From NCBI RefSeq assembly GCF_036711975.1, contig NC_091968.1, positions 17,174,001 through 17,238,000 on the forward strand: a DNA stretch of 64,000 nucleotides, read 5' to 3'. Shown piece by piece: positions 47,701-55,639 of the stretch (position 1 is the first letter of the stretch; every line of letters starts with the position of its first letter). The notes beneath the pieces were generated by a model. It made no database searches. It saw only the letters and a program-made list of their open reading frames with translations, and had not been told where the DNA came from. The translations under genes and the position numbers were made by a program. The DNA is from Onthophagus taurus (Eukaryota; Arthropoda; Insecta; Coleoptera; Scarabaeidae).

Positions 47701-48949
47701 GGAATCGGTCAGGTTCATTAATTGGAGGACGCGACAAACTAATTCACCGTCCATCGCGTCGTGCTCATCATTGTTGTTAAACGAAACTCTTCCACCTATT
47801 GCAGATCCTATTATGTACACTAACCACGTTAGACGACCTTAACAGAAAAAAATATATTATTACAATAATAATTAATTAATTAATTAATGTACCTTCTTGT
47901 ATTGTAATTTCTATTTGTTGTGACGGACTTGATATTAATTCTTGATACGCTCTTGCAGCCTGATCAAATAATTGAACAAGTAGAGTGCAAGTTTTTTGGT
48001 ATTCACACCGCCCGATAACTGAAAGTTGTTCAAGCTGTTGTTGTACCATCCCCAAATCTTCAATCGGATCTTCAAGTCCCTCCCGAACGACCACCGCCAC
48101 CGATTCCAACCTCGACGTAATATAAGCGTTCGTTACTTCCGGCGTATACGTTTCCAAAAGATGAGGTTCCGTCGCTTTAACATACGGAACAGAAGACACC
48201 ATTCTCTGCCATAAACTCAGTAAATAATGCACGCTATTCGGCGCAAATTGCCACATTTGTAAACTTTGAACCGTAAACTTGGCAATTAATTGTATCGCCT
48301 CTGGATAATTATCAACCATCACCAATTCACCCAATTGATAATTCGATTTTAGCCGTGCCAACAATCGACAGAACTCGTGATAATTAGCTGAATCGCTTAA
48401 TCCTTGAGGATTTTGTAGGATGTGTTTCACCCCATTCACTAAATGTGTTAAAAACTTGGCTCTTTCCGTATTACTAAACAGCGATCTCCGCACGGAAGCT
48501 ATTTGAACCAAACAGGAAAGAGCCAAAGAAGATAAAGTATTCGGTAACGAATGATAAAGATCGAAAAATAATTTTAAAGTGGTAAAATCAAGAAACGCCG
48601 GTCTCCAACTAGTCGGGATTTGAACGGTACACAAATCATCGGAAGATTCATCCGTGGCCGTCCCAATAAAATCAAACGTTAAACAATTTTGGGCCAATCG
48701 TAACAGTTGGGTCATCAGACCGTGTTGACTTTCATCGTTAAAATTTAGGTTTTTACAATTTTCACGAGCCGTACCCAAAAGGGAACATGATAAACGGAAT
48801 ATTTCGAAGAGTTGTGTGTCCCGAAATGATGATGCTATCTTTCTATGTTTGGTTAACGATCGATTTGCTTCCACTTCTGATATTTGATTCATTTCACATG
48901 TGAGTTGGGAGAGTAATTGTACGCCAATCATACAGTGTTCCACGGAACC
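25994..48949 (-). CDS. XPO7: Exportin-7 (RanBP16), ten coding exons, N-terminus outside the found exons
   Basis: Nuclear transport receptor of the importin-beta superfamily; with RanGTP it carries proteins through the nuclear pore. Exons (5' to 3'): 48949-47893, 47837-47522, 47464-47172, 47114-46955, 42675-42485, 42412-42201, 42147-42009, 26700-26623, 26468-26150 and 26093-25994. Each has AG/GT borders and matching phase; together they give 955 codons including the TAG stop. Identity to known exportin-7 is plain: [124 protein letters not shown] and [18 protein letters not shown]. The protein is all HEAT-like helices. The family is about 1090 residues, so about 140-150 N-terminal residues are missing and should lie upstream of 48949, perhaps beyond 64000. 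Two introns (15.3 and 4.3 kb) are packed with mobile elements; the others are 53-154 bp. Confidence 0.95.
26720..27055. other. Start of the giant exportin-7 intron, no feature
   Basis: AT-rich intron sequence on the 3' side of the 15.3 kb intron. Nothing recognised. Confidence 0.4.
27061..27270. repeat. 210-bp palindromic foldback element
   Basis: Arms 27061-27146 and 27185-27270 are inverted copies, near perfect over the outer 60 bases (ends GTTAGTGACTATCTGC and its complement) and again at TATGCAACCAA. No ORF. It is a small foldback element or MITE inside the exportin-7 intron; no clear target duplication was seen. Confidence 0.85.
27300..28780 (+). pseudogene. RTE-clade LINE: endonuclease and RT, many frameshifts
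   Basis: Endonuclease blocks: [12 protein letters not shown] (27535), [20 protein letters not shown] then NAKID (about 27592-27670), then GLGNR and [19 protein letters not shown] (27790-27850). RT blocks: [17 protein letters not shown] (27978), [17 protein letters not shown] (28085), and [20 protein letters not shown] then MNLQKAK (28451-28560). Stops and shifts throughout. It lies within the exportin-7 intron, antisense to that gene. Confidence 0.75.
28790..29102. mobile_element. 313-bp MITE carrying a THAP-like N-terminus, 8-bp target duplication
   Basis: Ends TAAAGTCCCTAG and CTAGGGACTTTA are exact inverted repeats; the match extends about 35 bases apart from a 4-base indel. AATCATAG flanks both sides (28782-28789 and 29103-29110). 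Eight-base duplications fit P-element or hAT type. Inside, an ORF from 28911 reads [20 protein letters not shown], like the start of a THAP zinc finger, then a lysine tract and decay. It looks like a deletion derivative of a P-like transposon, inserted in older LINE sequence. Confidence 0.8.
29103..29330 (+). mobile_element. LINE RT fragment with YADD motif
   Basis: Immediately right of the MITE the frame reads [20 protein letters not shown], the catalytic RT block, then AKGLGLDIN, and later [20 protein letters not shown]. It is the continuation of LINE sequence interrupted by the MITE. Confidence 0.6.
29340..30690. other. No recognised feature
   Basis: Intron sequence of exportin-7. ORFs at 29333-29542, 29727-29966 and 29910-30266 show no known motif. 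Confidence 0.4.
30700..31480 (+). pseudogene. Tigger/pogo-type transposase fragment
   Basis: Reads [13 protein letters not shown] near 30722, then [13 protein letters not shown] near 31070 (first catalytic Asp), [12 protein letters not shown] near 31170 and [10 protein letters not shown] near 31285, in shifting frames. This is the DDE core of Tigger/Jerky-type transposases. The second and third Asp blocks are not recognisable. Confidence 0.6.
31963..32130. repeat. Possible small MITE
   Basis: The ends AAGGTTTGTGCAAACAT and ATGTTTGAACGCACCCTT are imperfect inverted copies. The inside is noticeably richer in G+C than the surroundings. No sure target duplication. Confidence 0.4.
32620..33120 (-). 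mobile_element. RTE-like RT fragment, copy 1
   Basis: The minus strand reads [17 protein letters not shown] (near 33040) and, past a frameshift, [12 protein letters not shown] (near 32880), RT blocks of LINEs. The stretch around 32930-33070 is a diverged duplicate of 36840-37010. Confidence 0.55.
33130..33950. other. No recognised feature
   Basis: Intron sequence of exportin-7. ORFs 33667-33975 and 33757-34035 overlap on opposite strands and resemble nothing known. Confidence 0.4.
33960..34970 (+). pseudogene. Copy of an unclassified repetitive gene family (DG..QNKNS motif)
   Basis: Pieces in order: [12 protein letters not shown] then [20 protein letters not shown] (33980-34170), [16 protein letters not shown] (34225), [15 protein letters not shown] (34425), [19 protein letters not shown] (34620-34675) and [19 protein letters not shown] (34785-34840). 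I know this order from abundant insect repeat genes annotated as DUF7869-type; the D-G-x-x-x-QNKNS block suggests an RNase H-like fold, but no transposase activity is established to my knowledge. Several frameshifts. Confidence 0.5.
35300..36460 (+). pseudogene. Second degenerate repeat-gene copy, related class
   Basis: Reads an acidic N-terminal stretch [18 protein letters not shown] (35425), then [20 protein letters not shown] then [12 protein letters not shown] (35850-35945), and a basic C-terminus [21 protein letters not shown] (36258-36445). The middle resembles the DG..QNKNS class. Order is plausible but frames break often; assignment is weak. Confidence 0.35.
36740..37180 (-). mobile_element. 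RTE-like RT fragment, copy 2
   Basis: Shares landmarks with the copy at 32620-33120, including CATAAGCGGACTTGA (about 36949) and TTGTGCTCAAG. Same orientation, more diverged. Both lie in one exportin-7 intron. Confidence 0.5.
37190..39830. other. No recognised feature
   Basis: AT-rich intron sequence of exportin-7. A small perfect hairpin with 8-bp arms CCAGGTGC/GCACCTGG lies near 37886-37914. No coding signal. Confidence 0.4.
39845..40470 (+). pseudogene. LINE RT fragment, C-terminal half
   Basis: Frames read [20 protein letters not shown] (about 39885, degenerate VRQGDTISP block follows), [18 protein letters not shown], then [20 protein letters not shown] then [20 protein letters not shown] (40200-40320) and MQKRA..AMLGI. 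This is the palm-to-thumb part of an RTE/craniofacial-protein-like LINE. The YADD block is destroyed. Confidence 0.65.
40500..41940. other. No recognised feature
   Basis: Intron sequence of exportin-7, close to its 5' splice site at 42008. ORF 41381-41608 resembles nothing known. Confidence 0.4.
42009..42675 (-). CDS. XPO7: Exportin-7 exons 5-7 of the part seen
   Basis: Exons 42675-42485, 42412-42201 and 42147-42009 encode from [20 protein letters not shown] through [53 protein letters not shown] and [12 protein letters not shown] to SISEGLTAL. The last donor is TTAG|GTGCGC, a weak consensus; reading through it adds about 20 residues before TAA at 41949-41947. Confidence 0.93.
42700..43070. 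other. Exportin-7 intron, no feature
   Basis: AT-rich intron sequence upstream (in + direction) of a LINE fragment; nothing recognised. Confidence 0.35.
43075..43560 (+). pseudogene. LINE C-terminal fragment
   Basis: Reads YLDVTLD.TLLFKKH near 43090, then [20 protein letters not shown] (about 43166-43225) and [17 protein letters not shown] (about 43270-43320), the post-RT thumb region of Jockey/CR1-like LINEs. One frameshift precedes the second ORF (43347-43544). Confidence 0.65.
43570..45140. other. No recognised feature
   Basis: Within the 4.3 kb exportin-7 intron. Short ORFs only (43867-44076). Confidence 0.35.
45150..45625 (+). mobile_element. Ty3/gypsy reverse transcriptase fragment
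   Basis: ORF 45180-45545 reads [50 protein letters not shown] and the catalytic [10 protein letters not shown]. After a stop at 45543 the frame continues [16 protein letters not shown]. No other gypsy domains adjoin. Confidence 0.8.
45630..46340 (+). mobile_element. LINE 3'-end pieces
   Basis: [20 protein letters not shown] (about 45653-45715) is a LINE C-terminal motif, followed by an A-tract near 45938. Then [20 protein letters not shown] with GHILCNC (45960-46040), a C-terminal zinc-knuckle-like block of Jockey/R1-type LINEs, and [10 protein letters not shown] near 46295. At least two different element ends abut. Confidence 0.5.
46408..46801. mobile_element. 394-bp MITE, TA target site
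   Basis: Ends CAGAGCGTTCAACAAT and its inverted partner match over about 36 bases with two differences; TA flanks both sides (46406-46407, 46802-46803). No ORF. It lies about 150 bases from the 46955 exon border of exportin-7. Confidence 0.85.
46955..48949 (-). CDS. XPO7: Exportin-7 exons 1-4 of the part seen
   Basis: Exons 48949-47893 (1057 bp), 47837-47522, 47464-47172 and 47114-46955 with introns of 55, 57 and 57 bp. The first begins [20 protein letters not shown] right after TTTAG at phase 0, so at least one upstream coding exon must exist. The apparent start at 48943 is a GTG inside the exon, not a true start. Confidence 0.95.
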
Positions 48950-49170
48950 CTAAATAAAAAAATTTAAAACAATATTAATACCTATGTAATAATAATATAC
49001 ACTATTAATAATAATATTATAATTTTAGTTTATTCCTAATAATAATAATAGTTTATTGGCATAAAAGAATACTACAATATAAGTAATACATTAAAATAAT
49101 TAAGTATAGAGTTTGCCAAAGGGTATTTCCATTAGTAAGCCAATTTATGGCGTCCTGGTCTTCCTGGAAA
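48950..49170. other. Exportin-7 upstream intron, AT-rich
   Basis: Contains ATA/ATT microsatellite stretches (about 48984-49054). Nothing else. Confidence 0.4.
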
Positions 49171-49179
49171 TCCCATCCG

Positions 49180-49975
49180 TTTATTTATTATTTTATGACT
49201 ATAACAAAATCGCCATGGGAAAATACATTATGTTGATATAACAACCCATGGTGATATAACATGATGTTTCTATATAAAAATAATAAGAGTGCGTGATGCG
49301 CTACAATTATTCCCCCCTTCAATAAAATATTAAAAATTTAAATTAATGACAATGTTTCAGACATAAAAATAAAAAGAACGAAGAAGAAAAGGAAATCCAT
49401 GGAGGGTGGTAACAATTGTCTTTATTCTGCACAAGAAAGACATTATAATAACATTGAAATAATAAGTATTTGTTAAAATTATAAAAAGGAAAATTTTACT
49501 TTTTTAGGATTTTCTTTAACAGTATTAATATCATGCAAGGTTTCATTCAACAAGAATGCTGGTTGTAAATGATCAATATGTATTGAAGTGTGGCGATTAT
49601 TCTTTAGAATAACAAAGTATTTATGCATTCTCTTAATAACTTTGAAAGGACCTTCAAATCTGGATGATAAAGAATTTTTTATTCCTTGAATTTTTACAAA
49701 AACAAAATTTGATTTAAACAATTCTTTGTGTATAAAAGGTTTTAATTTTGAATGAAAGTTAGTCTGAGTTGGTCTCAAGTTTGCAAAAGATTCACGCAGG
49801 CTAATAAGAAGTTGATCTGTGTCTATCGAAGAGTTTGACTTAAGAAAGAATTCGCCTGGAAGACGAAGCGGTTGTCCAAACACAAGTTCAGCAGAAGAAC
49901 ATCCCAGATCTTCTTTTAAAGAAGATCTGAGTCCTAGTTTAGAAGGGTAGGTTGAAAGTACAAATACGGTCAAAA
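49180..49975 (-). mobile_element. Ty3/gypsy integrase C-terminus, polypurine tract and LTR start
   Basis: ORF 49973-49479 encodes the integrase end: LGLRSSLKEDLGCSSAELVF, LRLPGEFFL, NLRPTQTNFHSKLKPFIHKE, FEGPFKVI and HIDHLQPAFLLN. About 160 bases further the minus strand has a polypurine tract AAGGGGGGA (49319-49311) and then TGTAGCGCATCACGCAC from 49305, a typical LTR start. The element is truncated upstream of the integrase end and the LTR fades by about 49180. Confidence 0.75.
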
Positions 49976-50624
49976 CGTGCCCTATTATGAGTTAAACATA
50001 TTCCCCAAATTTCATTTTCCTAGCGTTTATGGTTTTTGAGAAAAAGAAATTAAACCAAAATTTTCCGCCATTTTTGGATGGGTGTACCTCCTTAGGGGAG
50101 CCGAAGTCGCCCATGGTTCATATATCAAAGTACCCTTAAAATTCACTAAAGAATTACCCCTTGAAGTTTGTTGCAGTCATTCAGATACACCCTGTATAAA
50201 GTTGTTTGGTGATAGAAGGTGCATAATCTAAAAATATTTTTGTTTATACAGCGTGTTGCAAAAACAAAGTACAAGGTACAACTTCGTAAATTTAAATGGA
50301 ACACCCCATGTTTGATTACATTTTTGAATTACCCTTAAAATTCGACATACTTTTTGTTAAGCATTACCTATACCAAAATTTAACCGTTTTTGAAATATTC
50401 AACATTTTGTGAAAAAATCTCCGTCTGCACGTGTCTATAAAAGATAGCATACCCAATTTATTTAAGACCCTACAAAGCAAACCTTTTGTAGGTTATTAAT
50501 GCATAGTTACAGTAACTTCATGCCCTTATAAAAATCTGGTAACCTTCTACAGGGTGTTCGTAATACTGTACTCATTACCAGAAACTTGAAATAGCTATAT
50601 CTCATTTTTTTTGAATGGAATGCC

Positions 50625-50948
50625 CAAGGACAGTAGAATCTAACAGGACTGCTACATCCATTGTATTTTTGTAGTCCACTACGGATTGGTTGCCCGCACT
50701 TTACGTCACACTATTTGCCACGCCTGGTAGCTGTATGTGTTTTTAGAGGTTATATGATAGACATTAATACGTCTAAAAACATAAAACTTAAAAAACAATA
50801 TGAATACGTCTAGGATATAACCTCTAAAAATACACAGCAAACGCATAAACCATAACAGCAGCTGGGCGTGGAAAATGGTGTGACGTAGTTTGCGGGCAGG
50901 TTGTCACAACAATAGATGTAGCAGTACTGTTAGATTCTACTGTCCTTG
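50625..50948. mobile_element. 324-bp nested MITE, hAT-like
   Basis: Ends CAAGGACAGTAGAATC and inverse; about 35 bases of inverted match. Flanks GGAATGCC (50617-50624) and GAAATGCC (50949-50956) are an 8-base duplication with one change. The other arm of the host element (about 52595-52610) shows the uninterrupted site, which confirms both borders. A smaller inverted pair (TTTTTAGAGGTTATAT and complement) lies inside. Confidence 0.85.
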
Positions 50949-51390
50949 GAAATGCCTCATATTTTTTTATCTTAAATTATTCGCCAAGTAATAAGGTTTC
51001 TTTTTTATAAAGCATGTCCTATACCTATTTGCAATAGTTATCAAATTATTTTCGCTTTTTACAAATTTCTACTTTAATACCCATTTGATTTCAAAAATTT
51101 TTTGTTGGTTAGCCATGAAAATAATAATTGATAACAACAAAGCAAAAAAATGCAAAAAGAAATTCAATATAAACTTTTCAAGAGATGAATTTCAGAATTT
51201 GTGGACTAGTCCAATCGAGTAATGCAAAATTATATATTAAATTTTTATATTACTTTTTATGTACATAATAAAAAGTAATATAAAAATTTTCAAAAGACAA
51301 CGAAAAATATGGAATTGGCAACATATGGAAATATTTTATTAAAGTCAACAAACGGCAACGTACCATAAAAAAAAACAAAACAAAGTAACA

Positions 51391-52450
51391 CTATACATAA
51401 TTTTCAATGTGTCTGCCTTGACGTTCTTCGCACAAACGAATTCTTCTAACAAAGGAATTGCTTACTCTCTGCAGCATTTCGCAGCTTACTTCGTTAAAAG
51501 CGTTTTTAATTCTTTCCTTCATATCTTCTATGGTAGTAACAGGCACTTGATAAACTCGATTTTTCACAAAACCCCATAAGAAAAAATCAAGTTTTGATAG
51601 ATCTGGAGATCTGGGTGGCCAAGAAACCAGTCCTCCCCTACCAATCAATTTATTTTGAAAATGTAAATTTAAATACTCCCTCACAGGACGACTAAAATGG
51701 GAAGGCGCTCCATCTAACTGTAGCCACAAACGCCTCACCGTTTGAAGTGGTAAATCCTCGAAAGCATTCTCCAAATCAGTCCGTAAGAAATTTTGAAAGT
51801 TCTGACCATTTACAGCTTCATTAAAAAAATATGGCCCGAATACCTTTGTTCCCATGATGCCGCCCCATACATTAAGTGACCATCTGTGTTGATGGTCTAA
51901 TGCTCTCAGATATCTTAGATTTTCATGAGAGTAGTAATGAAAATTGTGACGGTTTACAAATCCATTTTTATGGAAGGTAGCTTCGTCTGTCATCAACGCA
52001 TAATTAAAAAAGTCAAGTTGTTGTTGATTTTTTTTTAACGCCCAAAGGCAAAAATTCCTCCGATTTACACAATCTTCATTAGATAACTCTTGAACAAGTA
52101 GTATATGGTAAGGATGGAATTTATGTTGTTTAATAATTTTGTTGGTAGTGGATCTCTTAATGCGTAACTGTTGCTCAATTTGTCTGCAAAAAATATGCGG
52201 ATTCTCTACTACGGCTTGCATGACTAACATTTCATTTTCTGTACTTGCTGCTGTTTTCTCCCTTTGTAATTTTGACTCATAATTTACATTGCCGGTTCTT
52301 TCGAATCTTTCCTTAAGTCTTTCGAATGCTAAACAATTTGGATGGCGTTCAGCTTCTAGTTCTAATTTTCATCACTTGCAAACAAACAGTAAACCATTTC
52401 TATTAATTCATCTCTTTCTTTTGCTTTATTGTCATCAATTATTATTTTCA
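51391..52450 (-). pseudogene. Tc1/mariner transposase of the long-TIR element, near complete, one frameshift
   Basis: From ATG near 52450 the frame reads MKIIIDDNKAKERDELIEMV; an in-frame stop and shift near 52360 separate it from the rest (HPNCLAFERLKERF onward, main open frame 52230-51391, 279 codons). The HTH region (ENPHIFCRQIEQQLRIKRST) precedes the catalytic part: ALMTDEATF (first Asp), LQLDGAPSHF (second Asp), GRGGLVSWPPRSPDLSKLDF (third Asp). I count 41 residues between the second and third Asp, as in DD41D lineages such as rosa or VISITOR, an assignment made from spacing only. All three acidic residues are kept, so inactivation is recent if the frameshift is real. Confidence 0.8.
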
Positions 52451-53138
52451 TAGCCAACCAACAAACATTTTTTGAAATCAAATGGATATTAAAGTAGAAA
52501 TTTCTAAAGAGCGTAAATAACTTGATAACTATTGCAAATAGGTATTTATAAAAAAGAAACTTTATTACTTGGCGAATAATTTAAGATAAAAAATATGAGG
52601 CATTCCATTCAAAAAAAAATGAGATATAGCTGTTTCAAGTTTCTGGTATTGAGTATAATATTACGAACACCCTGTAGAAGGTTACCAGATTTTTATAGGG
52701 GCATGAACTTACTGTAACTATGCATTAATAATCTACAAAAGATTTGCTTCGTCGGGTCTTAAATAAATTGGGTATGCTTTCTTTTATAGACACGTGCAGA
52801 CGGAGATTTTTTCACAAAATGTTGAATATTTCAAAAACGGTAAAATTTTGGTATAGGTAATGCTTAACAAAAAGTATGTCGAATTTTAAGGGTAATTCAA
52901 AAATGTAATAAAATATGGGGTGTTCCATTTAAATTTACGAAGTTGTACCTTGTACTTTGTTTTTGCAACACCCTGTATAAACAAAAATATTTTTAGATTA
53001 TGCACCTTCGAGCACCAAACAACTTTATATGTAAACATTTTCTTCTAGCGACACCCTGTAAGGAGATATCGTCCGATATCGCACTAATTGGACACTCTGT
53101 ATATATACACTAATTCGAGTTGAAGGTAGAACGACGCG

Positions 53139-55110
53139 CTAGCCATTAAGCAATTTAAGACGCAGAGACTCTTTAAAAGTGCGAAACGATGGTTGAGCAA
53201 AAAGCAGACTGTATTTATTCAAAACACATGCCGCGTTATAACTAAAAGACCTCTTGAACAATTGGGTACGGTGACGAGGAATATCAATGAGGTCCTTACG
53301 CCGTACATTAATATTATTAATGTCCGTTCTGTAAGTAATTTTGTTGGTGAGGTAAGGTAGCTTACTTGACACAACTTTATAAAGAAAACAACCAAAATGT
53401 AACTGACGACGACTTGACATACTCAGCCACTTCAACTCCCCCAGCTTATACGACACTTTCTGACGTCGGCGTATACCAAATATAAAATGGATAAACTCGC
53501 AAAGATTCTTTTTAATATCGGCGTTCAAGATTTGCCTATGAGCAAACAGCATTTTCAATTTTGCGTAAGCACGCCTGATCAGCTCACTTGTGTTACGTGT
53601 AAACCTTAAGCTGTCGTCAATGTAAAGACCAAGATCCTTGACACAGACCTTCCTCTCCAATTCAATTCCATCTATAAAGATATGGGCCATAATGCTGACA
53701 AGCGCTTTGGATTCCCTACCCACGAATACCACATAGACCGATTTATTCCCATTTAACAAAAGACCATGTTTCTTAGTAACATCTAAAAATTTATCGAAAT
53801 CATTGTTTACATCTGCAACAGACTCTAGCACATTATTTGAGCTAATGCTGTGGTAAAGTTGTGTGTCATCCGCATAGATATGAAAATTTGAGCAAAAGCG
53901 GTCAAAGATCAACATTTGAGACGTATAGATAGTGAACAAAAGGGGACCCAATGTAGAGCCTTGCGGCACACCAGACCTCAATACGGCAGGATCCGACACA
54001 TCATTATCAATAACCACATAGTGACTTCTCCCGCACAGATAATAATTAAAAAAATTTAAGGCTGTATTATTGAACCCAATATTATGAAGAATTGCTAATA
54101 GAAGTTGATGATTAATAGTGTCAAACGCTTTAGAGAAGTCAAGTAAAACCAAAACAGTAGCCGCGCCATTGTCCGTTGCAGACATAACATCATCAATAAT
54201 TGTCGAAAGTGCGGTTGCATAACTATACCCAGGCCTAAATCCTGATTGGATGGAGGGCAGAATATGAAACCGTTCCAAGTGCTCAAGATACTAATTGGCC
54301 TCACATCTGAGAAGGAAGAAGCAGTCGATGACTTAGGTAGGTATAGGAACAACTTTGGCAGATTTCCATTTCTCAGGAAAGACACCAAACTCTAAACAAA
54401 AGTTAATTACATGCAGGAGGTAGGGAGTTATGTGTGGACAACAGAAACCCAACATCCTAAGGCTTATACCATCAATCCCTGCCACTTGACTCTACATCCT
54501 CGTCAAGATAATATTGATCTTAGATTCATTTACTTTTTGGAAAAAGAAATTTTTCACACCAGGTCTGACATTATTAGCATAAAAGTTGTGCACGTCCGGG
54601 TCGACCTCCGCAGATCGTCCCGAAATCGAAGAAAAGTACTCATTCAAAGGTTCAACATCTCTCAGACTCGTCGGTAGGCAGGGTTTTTTTTTATTGTAAA
54701 TATTCAACTTGCGCAGCTCCCTCCACAAATTTTGAGCTCTTTTTTCACACTTAATTGCATTAGTCGTATAATTCCGCAATTGCTTATAATAGTCCAAGTG
54801 AGCTACATGATTAGTGCGTTTGAATTTATTTAAAGCTTTGTCACGCAACGACATCATCAATCTTACATTATTTGTAATCCACGGACTAGACTGTCTAGGA
54901 ATAATTGTACAAACTGGCGCATGTATATCGAAAAGATTGGAGATATTACAGCTTAGGAAATCGACCATATCATCCACACTATCCATGTGAAATATTAAAT
55001 GCCAATCAATTTTGGCTAAATCCCGAGAAAATAATTCATAGTCGAAGAGTCTATACGAACGAAATGACACTGGCTTCCCAAGTTGCACCTCAGCCTTCAA
55101 TTTTAATTCA
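53139..55110 (-). pseudogene. Jockey/CR1-like LINE with a long open RT frame
   Basis: The frame 54278-53139 (379 codons) holds the RT blocks SGFRPGYSYATALSTIIDDV, LLDFSKAFDTINHQLLL, SGVPQGSTLGPLLF, HIYADDTQLY and the thumb KDLGLYIDDSLRFT, to the stop. Upstream, 55100-54492 carries the linker (APVCTIIPRQSSPWITNNVR, MMSLRDKALNKFKR). Two frames join near 54290 and 54400, so it has shifts between linker and RT. All RT catalytic residues are present. Endonuclease traces may remain at about 55300-55560 (FLDYVITKNVDTYV). Confidence 0.8.
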
Positions 55111-55639
55111 CTAATCGCGCTCGAACTTTAAATTTAAATGAAACAAGTTAAAAAATGGACTGCACGAGGTTCTCCTCTTCCTCAAAGTACTTAAGAAATT
55201 CATTTTCTCGATAAAAACAGGAATGGCTAACAAGTTTTTTCTTTCAATGAAGCCCAACAATTTACTTGCCTCTTTCGAAAAGGCCAGATCTTTAATTTCA
55301 ATCTGAAAGGACTGCTGAAGCGAATGATTGCAAGTGATTCGTTTCAGCAGGTTTTATATTCGGTATCGGAGCCTTAAACTTTTGGTTGTTCCGAGTCTGA
55401 CACCTCTCAAAAGAGAACTGACAATTCAGTAGGAGGCAAAGGTATTGACACATCAGATACATGACGATCGGGGCGTATAGCCGATAAAAGTTTTTCTGCC
55501 CAACATAGGTATCAACATTCTTAGTAATCACATAATCAAGAAAAGTACTGATGCTGTTAGTAACGAGAGTAAACTGAGTTCTATTTCATAGAACTAAATT
55601 CTTAATTTCTTTGTGGCAACATTACCAAAATCCAAAAAA

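Larger units (their letters stand above)
50197..53027 (-). mobile_element. Tc1/mariner element with terminal inverted repeats over 600 bp
   Basis: The ends TAAAGTTGTTTGGTG and its inverse are flanked by TA (50195-50196, 53028-53029). The left arm (50197 to about 51150, with a 324-bp nested MITE) and right arm (about 52400-53027) are inverted copies of about 630 bp. The arms run into coding sequence: each contains the transposase start codon and about a dozen codons (MKIIIDDNKAKERDE on the right copy, minus strand; MKIIIDNNKAK on the left copy, plus strand). The transposase lies between, on the minus strand. Confidence 0.8.

Noticed and set aside
48026..48214. Plus-strand ORF in the exportin-7 exon
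   Set aside because: Antisense shadow of a strongly conserved coding exon.
48941..48943. Start of exportin-7 at 48943
   Set aside because: The codon is GTG inside an exon; the frame continues upstream to a splice acceptor at 48950-48951.
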